Virus record (IMG/VR): IMGVR_UViG_3300048687_000070
Span: 1 to 64,000 of that record
Reading direction: 5' to 3' (one strand)
DNA from: a virus
DNA: 64,000 nt
Each line of letters begins with the position of its first letter. Positions within the stretch are counted from its first letter, which is position 1. The notes beneath the pieces are model-generated. The model had not been told where the DNA came from. It saw nothing but the letters and a program-made list of their open reading frames with translations, and made no database searches. Made by a program: the position numbers and the translations under genes. Positions 31,593 through 39,432 of this stretch are shown here, one piece after another.

Positions 31593-31933
31593 CCGCCAAC
31601 CGCAAGGCTCGCACTGAGGGCGACACGGCGATCTCCCGGGTCGTGGGGCAGAACCTCAAGCGCCTGCGGGCCGCCCGTGGGCTGTCCCAGCGCCGACTGG
31701 TGGCACTGGCGCAGGAGAAGGGTTTCCGCCTCAATCACGCCTCGTACTCCCGAATCGAGCTGGGCCGCAATGCGAAGGGCGGGCTGCGCGCGGTCACCGT
31801 TGACGAACTGGTGGCCTACGCCACGGTTCTCGAGGTCCGGCCCGAGCGCTTGCTTGAGGAGCCGACGTGTCTCGCCTGCTGCGGCGCGCCGCCTGCAGGG
31901 TTCGCATGCCGCGAGTGCGGAGCCGAGTCGTGA
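31589..31933 (+). CDS. XRE-family protein with Cys-rich tail
   Basis: 114 residues. The HTH is VVGQNLKRLRAARGLSQRRLVALAQEKGFRLNHASYSRIELGRNAKGG; the last 20 residues hold CLACCGAPPAGFACREC, a four-to-five Cys zinc ribbon. A regulator inside the early operon, possibly redox- or metal-responsive. Confidence 0.7.
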   Translation: MTANRKARTEGDTAISRVVGQNLKRLRAARGLSQRRLVALAQEKGFRLNHASYSRIELGRNAKGGLRAVTVDELVAYATVLEVRPERLLEEPTCLACCGAPPAGFACRECGAES

Positions 31934-32145
31934 CTGCGCTCGACCGCCTGATGGCGGAGTCTCTGCCGACAGGCACGTTCGGTCACGCCGTCCCCGAGAG
32001 GCCGCGCGTCCTCGAGCGGCGGTCCCTCTGGACGGCGACCGAGCAGGCCGCCCATGTGGCAGCGCTGGAAGCCGAGTTGGACCGCCTCGAAGGCCGTGGC
32101 ACCGGCAAGCCGGCGCTGCGGGTGATTGACGGCGAGGCCGCGTGA
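31930..32145 (+). CDS. Small helical protein
   Basis: 71 residues from GTG in overlap with the XRE gene: RRSLWTATEQAAHVAALEAELDRLEG is the main helix. No motif. Confidence 0.45.
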   Translation: MTALDRLMAESLPTGTFGHAVPERPRVLERRSLWTATEQAAHVAALEAELDRLEGRGTGKPALRVIDGEAA

Positions 32146-32351
32146 TGCCGCGCGTCGTGTCCCGCCTGGGTGACCGGTGGCCGCCCGGGTCGCGCCCGCG
32201 GGGCCTGTGCGGCGGTCTGGAGCACCGCTGGACGCCTCAACCCGGCCCCGGCGGCCCTCGCGTCGTCCGGGAGGCTCCTGGGCGCTCTCAGAGCCGCACA
32301 GGGCGTCGCGGCGCCACTGGCCTCAACCCCGGGCCGTGGGGCCGCGGATGA
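32142..32351 (+). CDS. Arg/Pro/Gly-rich small protein (tentative)
   Basis: 69 residues of low-complexity composition. The evidence for reality is structural: it starts in a GTGA overlap with the preceding stop and ends in an ATGA overlap with the next start. Composition resembles a shadow frame, so confidence is low. Confidence 0.35.
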   Translation: MMPRVVSRLGDRWPPGSRPRGLCGGLEHRWTPQPGPGGPRVVREAPGRSQSRTGRRGATGLNPGPWGRG

Positions 32352-32551
32352 CCACCCCGCCCGCCCCGCGCTGCGCCGCCTGCCGTCGCCGCCTGAGGCG
32401 CCCCACCACATCGGGTCTCGGCCCGGTCTGCGAGAAGCGCCTCCAGCCCATCCACACCCCGACCGCCGCGAGCAGCGGGCCAGTGCCCGTGACCGACGGC
32501 CAGGTCGAACTGCCGCTGACCGAACACCAACCAACCCTCTGGAGCCTGTAA
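32348..32551 (+). CDS. DUF6011-like zinc protein
   Basis: 67 residues: CAACRRRLRRPTTSGLGPVCEKRL is the typical treble-clef-like Cys motif with GLGPVC of the DUF6011 type. The C-terminus is flexible. Function unknown. Confidence 0.55.
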   Translation: MTTPPAPRCAACRRRLRRPTTSGLGPVCEKRLQPIHTPTAASSGPVPVTDGQVELPLTEHQPTLWSL

Positions 32552-32988
32552 TGACCACACGAGTTCGCACCCATACGCCGGACCGCGAGAACCCGGACGG
32601 CTCGACGACGATCCACCTGAAGCGCGCCTGCAACGGCTGCGGTCTGAAGCTCGGTGACGTCGAGGACTGGGACGTCGACGACCGCGGTGAACTGACCGAC
32701 GTGCGTGACGAGTGCGCGCACTGCCAGCCGGTCGTCGAAGCGGAGCTCGCCGGCTGCCGTACCTGGGAGTTGCTGCCGCGGAACATCGCCCGCGTCGACA
32801 ACGACATCGACCAGTACGGGGTGTTCGCGAAGGGCCACTGGCAGGAGGTCGACGGCAAGCTGCAGGTTGTCGGGCTGCGCATCGGCGCGGGCGAGGACCG
32901 GGTGGTGGCCCGATTCGGCGACTGGATCATCCGCCGCCCGGACGGGACGTGGGCCGTGCACGCCGCGCCGAAGGAGGCGCAGCGATGA
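32551..32988 (+). CDS. Zinc-binding phage early protein
   Basis: 145 residues. CNGCGLKLGDVEDWDVDDRGELTDVRDECAHC (about 27-58) is a zinc ribbon; the C-terminal part (YGVFAKGHWQEVDGKLQVVGLRIG...FGDWIIRRPDGTW) shares the GDWIIR beta motif with the 36131 product. Confidence 0.6.
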   Translation: MTTRVRTHTPDRENPDGSTTIHLKRACNGCGLKLGDVEDWDVDDRGELTDVRDECAHCQPVVEAELAGCRTWELLPRNIARVDNDIDQYGVFAKGHWQEVDGKLQVVGLRIGAGEDRVVARFGDWIIRRPDGTWAVHAAPKEAQR

Positions 32989-33194
32989 CCGATCCCCGTG
33001 TCCGCGCTCTCGCCGAGGCCTACCACCGCACCGTCCAGCCGAAGACCACGGAGCCCCGGGCGTGGAACGACCTGACCGGTGCCGAGCAGAACCGGCTCCT
33101 GTGGGACGCCGAGCGCTGGCTCACCGCAGCCGTCGAGGCCGGTATCGCACCCGCCCAAGAGATCAGCAGCCCGACCCGAAGGAGCAGCAAGTGA
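32985..33194 (+). CDS. Small helical early protein
   Basis: 69 residues; ATGA overlap. RAWNDLTGAEQNRLLWDAERWLTAAVEAG recurs in actinophage small proteins. Unknown function. Confidence 0.5.
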   Translation: MTDPRVRALAEAYHRTVQPKTTEPRAWNDLTGAEQNRLLWDAERWLTAAVEAGIAPAQEISSPTRRSSK

Positions 33195-33469
33195 CCACCT
33201 ACCGAATCGAGTTCGGCCCGGCCTGGCCCGTCCCGCCGATCACCGTCGACTTCAGTGACCGCACTCAGGCTGCCCGCACTGTCGCCGAGCACGCCATCCC
33301 TCACCTGCGTCCCGTCCTCGCCGAGAAGGGGCGGTCGGAGCTGGCGGACTGCTTCTTCCAGACCAACCGGGAGCTGACGGCGGGCCAGTTCATGTGGCTC
33401 GACCTGGCGGGCGAGAAGGCCGCCCAGTTCTGCCCGGCCCGGCTGACCGTCGTGGAGGCGCAGCGATGA
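33191..33469 (+). CDS. Hypothetical early protein
   Basis: 92 residues from GTG overlapping the previous stop. Beta strand opening (YRIEFGPAWPVPPITVDFSD) and helical middle. No family. Confidence 0.5.
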   Translation: MTTYRIEFGPAWPVPPITVDFSDRTQAARTVAEHAIPHLRPVLAEKGRSELADCFFQTNRELTAGQFMWLDLAGEKAAQFCPARLTVVEAQR

Positions 33470-33858
33470 GTGCCCCGACTCGTATCCAGCGCCGCCGTAC
33501 CGCCGGGTGGCGCGCCCCGGAGGGTGCCGTGTATGTCGGTCGCCCGACCCGCTTCGGGAACCCGGCTCGCCTGATCCGTGTCGACCACGGCCAGTTGATC
33601 GTCCGCTGGGATCTGAACGGCATCCCTGTCGGCACTTGGCCGGCCGACGGAGTGGATGCCCGCCGCTACGCCACCGAGCTGTACGCATCGTGGATCAACC
33701 AGCCCGAGCAGGAGAGCGCCCGGAAGCTTTTCCGCGCCCTGCTGTATGGCCGCGATCTCCTGTGCTGGTGCCCGCTCCCGGAGCCCGGCCAGCCCGACCA
33801 CTGCCACGGTGCGGTGCTGCTGCGGCTCAGCAACTCGACGGCCGGGGTGCAGCGATGA
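33466..33858 (+). CDS. DUF4326 protein
   Basis: 130 residues: RIQRRRTAGWRAPEGAVYVGRPTRFGNP, then a central strand pair, then FRALLYGRDLLCWCPLPEPGQPDHCHGAVLLRL. Both blocks are diagnostic for DUF4326, a phage and bacterial family with conserved Cys/His that may bind nucleotide or metal. Biochemical role unknown. Confidence 0.85.
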   Translation: MSAPTRIQRRRTAGWRAPEGAVYVGRPTRFGNPARLIRVDHGQLIVRWDLNGIPVGTWPADGVDARRYATELYASWINQPEQESARKLFRALLYGRDLLCWCPLPEPGQPDHCHGAVLLRLSNSTAGVQR

Positions 33859-34277
33859 CCGGCCAGCCCGCCGTGATCGAGTGCCTGTACGGCATTGAGG
33901 CCGGTCACTACGACGGCAACGACGAGTGGCAGCCGCAGCGTGTCGTCGCCTTCCGGATCACGAAGAAGACCGCTCGGCGGATCTACTACGACGCCAACCT
34001 GACCGGCAACCGGGCGGCGCAGATCCGCTTTGTGCCACGGCAGTTGATCGAGGCCGAGGGCACGGTCTGCCGCAAGTCCGCTGGTTGGTGGGAGTCCGAC
34101 CTTCAGCTGTGGCTGGAGCCGCCGCAGACATGGCCGCCCAAGCAGCAGCCGGACTTGAACCAGCTGAAGTCCGAGATGGCCGCAGCGCACCCCGACCGCG
34201 GCGGCACAGATGAGGCGTTCATCGCGGCCAGGCGCCGATACGAGGACGCAAAGGCCGCCAGCACCCCCGCCCCGTGA
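33855..34277 (+). CDS. Phage protein ending in a J-domain-like fragment
   Basis: 140 residues. The first 100 form a beta-rich domain (VIECLYGIEAGHYDG...VVAFRITKKTARRIYYDANL). The C-terminus LNQLKSEMAAAHPDRGGTDEAFIAARRRYEDAKA carries the HPD tripeptide and surrounding helices of a J-domain, which stimulates Hsp70 ATPase. The first J-domain helix is missing or degenerate. A DnaK-recruiting role is possible, as phage replication systems use host DnaJ/DnaK. Confidence 0.6.
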   Translation: MTGQPAVIECLYGIEAGHYDGNDEWQPQRVVAFRITKKTARRIYYDANLTGNRAAQIRFVPRQLIEAEGTVCRKSAGWWESDLQLWLEPPQTWPPKQQPDLNQLKSEMAAAHPDRGGTDEAFIAARRRYEDAKAASTPAP

Positions 34278-34287
34278 TCACAGCAGC

Positions 34288-34316
34288 GCACCGCCCGGCG
34301 CGTATCCGGGCGGTGC
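34288..34316 (+). terminator. Hairpin between early sub-operons
   Basis: Eleven-base perfect arms GCACCGCCCGG and CCGGGCGGTGC, loop CGCGTAT. It lies 10 bases after the stop at 34277. Confidence 0.7.
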
Positions 34317-34351
34317 TCCGCCGATCGTCCCACAGCCCACAGGAGAACCCC

Positions 34352-35353
34352 ATGACTGAGAAGCCCGAGACCTGCCCGAACTGCCATCACTCGCACCACC
34401 TGCCCGGCACTGAGTGCGCGACCCCGGTCAACCACGGCCCGAACCGATTCCACCTCTGCCTCTGCCTGGCCCGACCGGGCGCGGCGGCTGCTTGCCCGCC
34501 CCAGATGACCTGCCAGGGCGGGACGCTCGGATACAGCGACATCTGGTATCTCCAGCGCGGGCACACCGTGTCGACACCAGACGGAGAGATCTCGCCGGAA
34601 GTCCTGACCGCCGCCCCGTCTGCGCCCGCCGACCAGAACCTCCGCGACCGCATCCGCCGCGCGATTTGCGAGGCTGAGGGCTTCGCTTGGGACACCGACA
34701 TGCTGGAGCCCGACGAGTACGGCGAAGTCGCCGACGCCGTCCTGGCCGTCCTCCCCGCGGGGGCCACGGCTGACATCCGGAAGCTCGTCAAGCGCCTTGT
34801 CGCCCACGCGAAGGGCTTTCAGGACGTGCTCGACGAGGGCGATAGCGGGGCGTGGGGGAGGACGGTCGGCGCGGACATCGAGGAGCTGCGTGCCGCTGTG
34901 GTCGACCGTCCCGCGCCCGCCGACCGGGCCGCCGTGGCAGACGTCGCAGCGGCCATCGTCGCGGCGCTCCAGGAGCGGGCCGGTGAACTGTCCGATCTGG
35001 CCGAGGAGCAGATGCGCCCGAGCCTGGAAGAGCGAGCGCAGGAGTGGCGCGAGGCAGCGTCCGTCGCGCGCCGCATGGTCGACGAGGCGCAGCAGGCTCC
35101 GCCCGCCGTCGATCGCCGCGACGTGCAGGCCGTCCTCACCGAAACCGTCGCCGTGTACGCCGCCGACCGGCTCGGCGTGAGCGTGGCCGATGTCCTGGAC
35201 GCCGCCGCCGACGCTTCGGCCGCCAAGCGCGCCCCGACACGGCCTGCCGGGTGGGCGCAGGGCCGGGAGTGGAAAGCCGACCTGCTCCACCAGCAGGCCG
35301 ACGCGATGCGGGCCGCCGACGAGGCGCAGCAGGCGGGGGAGGGTCGTGGCTGA
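34352..35353 (+). CDS. Large hypothetical early protein
   Basis: 333 residues from ATG 34352 with AGGAGA upstream (a GTG at 34274 is less likely, as it would read through the hairpin). A Cys/His-rich N-terminus (CPNCHHSHHLPGTEC...CLCLARPG...CPP) suggests a zinc site. About 100-333 are helical, with two long stretches (RAAVVDRPAPADRAAVADVAAAIVAALQERAGELS and VAVYAADRLGVSVADVLDAAAD). No known function. Confidence 0.55.
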   Translation: MTEKPETCPNCHHSHHLPGTECATPVNHGPNRFHLCLCLARPGAAAACPPQMTCQGGTLGYSDIWYLQRGHTVSTPDGEISPEVLTAAPSAPADQNLRDRIRRAICEAEGFAWDTDMLEPDEYGEVADAVLAVLPAGATADIRKLVKRLVAHAKGFQDVLDEGDSGAWGRTVGADIEELRAAVVDRPAPADRAAVADVAAAIVAALQERAGELSDLAEEQMRPSLEERAQEWREAASVARRMVDEAQQAPPAVDRRDVQAVLTETVAVYAADRLGVSVADVLDAAADASAAKRAPTRPAGWAQGREWKADLLHQQADAMRAADEAQQAGEGRG

Positions 35354-35711
35354 CGACCAGGCGACGTGGGGCCGCTACGGAACGCCGTGCGCCAACGAGC
35401 GCTACCTCGCGCACTTCGGGCTGCAGGTCGATCCGTGGCGGCTCGATGAGTGCCGGGAGTGCGAGTTCTGCGGGAGCTGCCAGATCCACATCTGCTACCG
35501 CGACGACGCGTCCACGCTCCTGCACCGCGACTGGTTCAAGGACTTCGCGAACCCAGACGACACCGTGTGCGGGCATGTGGGCGGACCGGCGCATCTCGTG
35601 CCGAGCCAATACCAGCCCCGGCCCTGCCAGCTCCCGGCCGGCCATGAGGGCAAGCACCGGTCCCGCATGGGCTGGTCCTGGCCCGTCGCCAAGACAGCAC
35701 CCGCCAACTAG
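35346..35711 (+). CDS. Cys-rich zinc protein
   Basis: 121 residues from GTG. CRECEFCGSCQIHIC (about 36-50) is a dense Cys cluster; CGHVGGPAHLV and CQLPAGHEGKHRSRMGW give further Cys/His. The C-terminal CxLPxGHxGxH phrase is common in actinobacterial mobile-element proteins. Possibly two zinc sites. Confidence 0.6.
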   Translation: MADDQATWGRYGTPCANERYLAHFGLQVDPWRLDECRECEFCGSCQIHICYRDDASTLLHRDWFKDFANPDDTVCGHVGGPAHLVPSQYQPRPCQLPAGHEGKHRSRMGWSWPVAKTAPAN

Positions 35712-35732
35712 CCCACCCACCTGGAGGAATCC

Positions 35733-36131
35733 GTGTCATATCCGCAACTGCTCACCCCCGCCGAGAAGCTCACCGACGCGAAGGAGCGGCTGAGTATCCC
35801 GACGGTCGTCGCCATCTGCGGCTCCACCCGCTTCATGGACGACATGAACGCCGCCGACGCCGAGCTCACGTGGGCCGGCCACATCGTCGTCAAGCCCGGC
35901 TGCAACATGAAGCAGCCCCACGAACTGTGGGCCGACGAGACGGAAGCCGAGGCCGGGAAGCAGCGGCTCGACGATCTCCACCGGGCGAAGGTCAGGCTCG
36001 CCGACCAGGTGCTCGTCGTCGGCAACTACGTGGGCGACTCGACCCGCGCGGAGATCGCCTACGCGCGGGAGTTGGGCAAGCCCGTCACGTTCACCCACCC
36101 CGAGGTGGACCCGGCAGGGGATGCGGCCTGA
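35733..36131 (+). CDS. Nucleoside 2-deoxyribosyltransferase-like protein
   Basis: 132 residues from GTG with CTGGAGG eight bases upstream. VVAICGSTRFMDDM at the N-terminus and ADQVLVVGNYVGDSTRAEIAYARELGKPVTF near the C-terminus are the substrate-binding motifs of the Rossmann-like DUF4406/NDT group, including a glutamate in STRAEIAYA at the usual nucleophile position. It could salvage or edit deoxynucleosides during phage replication. Confidence 0.7.
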   Translation: MSYPQLLTPAEKLTDAKERLSIPTVVAICGSTRFMDDMNAADAELTWAGHIVVKPGCNMKQPHELWADETEAEAGKQRLDDLHRAKVRLADQVLVVGNYVGDSTRAEIAYARELGKPVTFTHPEVDPAGDAA

Positions 36132-36394
36132 TGCCCCGATTCCGTAAGCGGCCTGTCGAGATCGAGGCGCAGCAGTTCACCCGCGAGACGTTCCGCGCCG
36201 GAGTCCGCTTCGTACCGCTCGACCAGTTCGGATCGGCCGGAGAGGCGGACGACGGCACCGTCTTCATGACCATCAAGACGCTCGAAGGCGTCATGCGCGT
36301 CGACGAAGGCGACTGGATCATCCGAGGCGTCGAAGGCGAGCACTACCCCTGCAAGCCCGCGATCTTCGACAAGACCTACGAGCCCGCCAACTAG
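36131..36394 (+). CDS. Conserved phage protein with GDWIIR motif
   Basis: 87 residues. FRKRPVEIEAQQFTRETF, VDEGDWIIRGVEGEHYPCKPAIFDKTYE is a widespread phage family of unknown function. Start is at the last base of the preceding stop. A terminator follows. Confidence 0.7.
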   Translation: MPRFRKRPVEIEAQQFTRETFRAGVRFVPLDQFGSAGEADDGTVFMTIKTLEGVMRVDEGDWIIRGVEGEHYPCKPAIFDKTYEPAN

Positions 36395-36405
36395 CCCACC
36401 CCCTT

Positions 36406-36438
36406 GGGGTGGGGCGGCATCCTCCGCCGCCCCACCCC
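36406..36438 (+). terminator. Strong terminator-like hairpin
   Basis: Thirteen-base perfect arms GGGGTGGGGCGGC and GCCGCCCCACCCC, seven-base loop. Confidence 0.8.
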
Positions 36439-36458
36439 GCACCGACAGGAGACGCACC

Positions 36459-37043
36459 GTGCATGATCCGCTGACCGTCGCGTTCGAGATCCGCCGCCCC
36501 TGGCCACGGACCGAAAACTGGAAGACTGAGCAAGCCGCGCGCACCGGACAGCGCTGGCAGATCGGCGCCGCCTTCTGGGTGCTCGCTGGCCGTGGCCTCT
36601 ACTGGCCCTGCATGATCACCGTCTGGCACCGGGACCCGTCTGGCTATGACGACACCACCTGTCACGGCAAGCGGTGGCGTCTCCACCTTCACCACTGGCG
36701 CATTCAGGTGTCGCTCCTACAGCATCTGCGCCGCCGCCTCCGTACCCGGTGCGCATGGTGCGGCGGGCGTGACCGAAAGGGTGACGCGATCAACGTGTCC
36801 CATGACTGGGACCGCCCGCGAACCCGGTGGTGGCAGGGCGAACGGGGTCTCTACCACCGCGACTGCTCGCTGATCAGGAGCGCTCACTCGACCTGCGTCT
36901 GTGATCAGCCCGTACTCGAACACGACGGGTGGGGGAGGTGCGCGCGCTGCACTCGTCACCGGAGCTACGGCGCGACAGCCGAGTGGATAGACCGGGCCCG
37001 AATGCTGTCTGCCCTCCCGCACGGAGAGCGGAGCCAGTCGTGA
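36459..37043 (+). CDS. Hypothetical early protein with zinc motifs
   Basis: 194 residues from GTG with AGGAG upstream. The first 90 residues contain many Trp (RRPWPRTENWKTE, FWVLAGRGLYWPCMITVW). CAWCGGR, CSLI...CVCDQ and CARCTRH provide six Cys that could form two zinc ribbons. No family recognised. Confidence 0.55.
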   Translation: MHDPLTVAFEIRRPWPRTENWKTEQAARTGQRWQIGAAFWVLAGRGLYWPCMITVWHRDPSGYDDTTCHGKRWRLHLHHWRIQVSLLQHLRRRLRTRCAWCGGRDRKGDAINVSHDWDRPRTRWWQGERGLYHRDCSLIRSAHSTCVCDQPVLEHDGWGRCARCTRHRSYGATAEWIDRARMLSALPHGERSQS

Positions 37044-37237
37044 CCGCCCGCCGACAGCCCGTCATGCCGTCGCTGCGTATGTGGCAGATCCTCACCCGCT
37101 GCTACCGCGGCGAGAACCGCGGCGATGTCCTTGAACGCGCCCTCGTCATGCTCGCCAACGCCGACGGCCACCTGCTGCCCAACGGGCAGATCAAGAACGG
37201 CGTCGGCGGCAGGCCTGTCACCCGGAGGCCGTCATGA
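37040..37237 (+). CDS. Small hypothetical protein
   Basis: 65 residues from GTG in overlap: MPSLRMWQILTRCYRGENRGDVLERALVMLANADG. Basic and helical; no motif. Confidence 0.45.
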   Translation: MTARRQPVMPSLRMWQILTRCYRGENRGDVLERALVMLANADGHLLPNGQIKNGVGGRPVTRRPS

Positions 37238-37398
37238 CCGGCCCGTCGTCCACCCCCCGCGCCGAGCACACGCCCCGCCCCAACGTTTGGTGGATCACCA
37301 CCGTCGGATGGTCCGGCGAGCAGGTCATAGCCGACGACGCTCCCGACCCCAAGCCGAACCGGGCCACCCGACGAGCCGCACGACGGAGGAAGAAGTGA
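37234..37398 (+). CDS. Small basic protein
   Basis: 54 residues: a Trp-containing strand (NVWWITTVGWSGEQVIADD) and a strongly basic tail (RATRRAARRRKK). It starts and ends in four-base overlaps with its neighbours, which supports it. Possibly nucleic-acid binding. Confidence 0.55.
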   Translation: MTGPSSTPRAEHTPRPNVWWITTVGWSGEQVIADDAPDPKPNRATRRAARRRKK

Positions 37399-37601
37399 AC
37401 CGCCACACCGCCAACACGATCACCGACGAAGCCCTCGACGCCCTGTACGACGAGCTCGACGCCCTCCGCGTCCCCGGCGCCGACGGTGCGCCGACCGTGC
37501 CGCTGTACCGGTGGCAGGACGAACGCCGCCGCCGCGTCATAGCCGAACGCGAACTCGCCGGCGTCCGCGCCGAACTCGCCCGGCGCCGCAACCACCGCTG
37601 A
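37395..37601 (+). CDS. Small helical protein
   Basis: 68 residues from GTG in overlap: ITDEALDALYDELDALRVPG then RWQDERRRRVIAERELAGVRAELARR, a coiled coil. Unknown function. Confidence 0.5.
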   Translation: MNRHTANTITDEALDALYDELDALRVPGADGAPTVPLYRWQDERRRRVIAERELAGVRAELARRRNHR

Positions 37602-37642
37602 GCCACAGCCCGCCCCGCACGCCCGCCAAGGAGCACCACGCC

Positions 37643-38281
37643 ATGCACCTCGACGACGCCACTGTCCCCGCCTGCTCGATCTGCCGCAGCGGCCTGTACG
37701 AGTACGAGTTGAACCACCAGGCCTGCCGGCCGTGTGCCGACCGCATTGACCAGCAGCTGCGGGGGCTCGCCGGATCGGACGGCCTGTACGCCCGCCTGCG
37801 CCTTGCTCTCACCCCCGGATCGGGCGGGGGCGGCCCCGCGGTCTCGGGGAGCCGCACAGCCCCGCTCCCGGTCCGCCTGGAGCCGCTGTCGCTGTCGTCC
37901 CGCGGCGGCATCGTCACGATCCTGCAGACCTGGCTCGTCGACTGGCACGAGCAGCTCGCGTACCGGTACCCGCGGTGGGACGGCAACCTGCAGCAGCAGT
38001 GTGACCAGGCCGTCCAACGCCTCCGCGTCCTCCTGCCCTGGGCGGTCGAACAGCACCCCGCCATCGCAGAGTTCGCCCACGAACTGGCCACGATCACGCG
38101 CCAGTGCCGCGGACAGGTCGACGGCGAACGCCCGCCCCGCCGCGTCCACGTCGAATGCGGCTGCGGGCAACGGCTCAGCTTCACGCTCGACACGCTCGGG
38201 CTGCGCTGCCCCACCTGCCAGACCCAGCACGGGCACGGGGAGCTGTTGCGGCTCCCGCTGGCGGAGAGACGGGCGGCGTGA
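37643..38281 (+). CDS. Two-zinc-ribbon early protein
   Basis: 212 residues from ATG 37643 with AAGGAG upstream; the longer frame from 37511 overlaps the previous gene. An N-terminal ribbon CSICRSGLYEYELNHQACRPC, a helical middle (ILQTWLVDWHEQLAYRYP) and a C-terminal ribbon CGCGQRLSF...LRCPTCQ. Proteins of this layout are frequent in Streptomyces phages, often with WhiB-like neighbours, but none is here. End of the early operon. Confidence 0.65.
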   Translation: MHLDDATVPACSICRSGLYEYELNHQACRPCADRIDQQLRGLAGSDGLYARLRLALTPGSGGGGPAVSGSRTAPLPVRLEPLSLSSRGGIVTILQTWLVDWHEQLAYRYPRWDGNLQQQCDQAVQRLRVLLPWAVEQHPAIAEFAHELATITRQCRGQVDGERPPRRVHVECGCGQRLSFTLDTLGLRCPTCQTQHGHGELLRLPLAERRAA

Positions 38282-38322
38282 AGCACTCGACCCGCTAACA
38301 GATCTCCGAATCCACGACGAGT

Positions 38323-38358
38323 AAGGCCCCCGTCAGGCATTGGCCTGGCGGGGGCCTT
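38323..38358 (+). terminator. Terminator ending the early operon
   Basis: AAGGCCCCCGTCAGGC pairs with GCCTGGCGGGGGCCTT (one T-G mismatch) around ATTG. Confidence 0.85.
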
Positions 38359-38380
38359 CTGCATCCCTGAAGGAGTCTCC

Positions 38381-38569
38381 ATGAAAGACATCGCCAATGC
38401 CGACCCTGCCGTCCTCGCCATCCTTGGTGGAACCGCATGCACCATCACCTTGATTATCGTCGTCGGATGGATCGCTAACGGCATCGTCCAGGCAGGTGAC
38501 CGGACTGGCGTCGCCGCGTGCTTCCGGGCCCTCGGCGAACTGGTGAAGTCGTTTCGGCGACGAGCGTGA
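38381..38569 (+). CDS. Small membrane protein
   Basis: 62 residues with GAAGGAG upstream. One membrane helix at about 10-34 (VLAILGGTACTITLIIVVGWIANGI) and a basic C-terminus. It is convergent with 38572-38766. Function unknown. Confidence 0.5.
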   Translation: MKDIANADPAVLAILGGTACTITLIIVVGWIANGIVQAGDRTGVAACFRALGELVKSFRRRA

Positions 38570-38571
38570 CC

Positions 38572-38766
38572 TCAATCCCGGGACGGCACCCGGGCGGCCA
38601 GGTTCCCCAGCAGGTACCGGGCGAACTCCTCGTCGACCCTGTCGCCGTCGAGGACCGCGGCGAGCAGCATCAGCAGCTCCTGCGCCTCCTCCAACGTCAA
38701 CAGGGGGAGGCGCACGGCCGGCGGATCCACGGCCATCGGCACGTCAGGGAAATCGTCCACGAGCAG
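38572..38766 (-). CDS. Small helical protein
   Basis: 64 residues from GTG 38766, chosen because the frame above it runs through a terminator. LPLLTLEEAQELLMLLAAVLDGDRVDEEFARYLLGNLAARVP is amphipathic and looks genuine. Unknown function. Confidence 0.45.
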   Translation of the reverse strand: MLVDDFPDVPMAVDPPAVRLPLLTLEEAQELLMLLAAVLDGDRVDEEFARYLLGNLAARVPSRD

Positions 38767-38777
38767 CACAACGACAC

Positions 38778-38806
38778 GGCCCCCACCTCGACACGAGGTG
38801 GGGGCC
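38778..38806 (-). terminator. Perfect 13-bp hairpin
   Basis: GGCCCCCACCTCG and CGAGGTGGGGGCC around ACA. It lies after the stop of the leftward gene 38842-39138. Confidence 0.8.
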
Positions 38807-38841
38807 GCGGTCGTGCGTGCGGGGTCAGGCGGCAACGGGCC

Positions 38842-39138
38842 TCAGCCCGCGTCAGGCAGCTGCTCATCCGCAGGCAGCGGCGGCACCTCCTTGAGCCCGG
38901 CCGCCTTCGCGGCCTCTCGCCGCGGATCCCTCAACACCGATCGGATCCACGACTTCGTCAACCCCAGCCGTGCAGCCAGCGCATCCATCGGCACCCCACG
39001 CCGGTTAGCCGCACTCAACGCCAAATTCCGGCGCAACTTCAGCCGGCTCACCGCAGCATCCGACGCCAGCCAGCGATGCCATACCGCCGCGAACGCCAAC
39101 AATGCCTGACCGGATAAGTGGTCCCACTTGTCCTTCAC
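38842..39138 (-). CDS. HTH DNA-binding protein
   Basis: 98 residues from GTG 39138 (GGGGGG upstream; an ATG at 39165 is possible). The HTH is GVPMDALAARLGLTKSWIRSVLRDPRR. The N-terminus is a helical domain rich in Ala and Trp. Probably a small regulator of the leftward cassette. Confidence 0.55.
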   Translation of the reverse strand: MKDKWDHLSGQALLAFAAVWHRWLASDAAVSRLKLRRNLALSAANRRGVPMDALAARLGLTKSWIRSVLRDPRREAAKAAGLKEVPPLPADEQLPDAG

Positions 39139-39231
39139 GAGGCCCCCCAGAGGTTGAAGCCACAACCCGTTGAAAGGTCACCGTCAGACGGAATGCGGGC
39201 CTCGACAAGAGCGCAGAACGGCGCACACAAC

Positions 39232-39265
39232 GCCCCCGCAACTGCGACGGCGCAGCAACGGGGGC
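39232..39265 (-). terminator. Hairpin with internal bulge
   Basis: GCCCCCG/CGGGGGC outer stem and CTGCG/CGCAG inner stem; downstream of the leftward microgene at 39293. Confidence 0.6.
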
Positions 39266-39292
39266 GCATGCGGGGCTCGCGGGGGAGCCGTC

Positions 39293-39409
39293 TCAGGCGC
39301 GAGAAACCTCGAGCCCCTCCGGCAGTACCGGTCGCGGCCAGTCGAATACCTCCGCCAGGAGCATCCGCGCCGCGGTGTCGTGCTCGAACTCCGACCGGTT
39401 CGGCGGCAT
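39293..39409 (-). CDS. 38-residue microprotein
   Basis: MPPNRSEFEHDTAARMLLAE then a short FDWPRPVLPEGLEVSRA end. It is too short for most gene callers, but codon usage is high-GC third-position, a terminator follows, and it lies in the same orientation as its neighbours. RBS is weak. Tentative. Confidence 0.4.
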   Translation of the reverse strand: MPPNRSEFEHDTAARMLLAEVFDWPRPVLPEGLEVSRA

Positions 39410-39432
39410 TGCCAGAAGGCGAGGGCTCGGTG

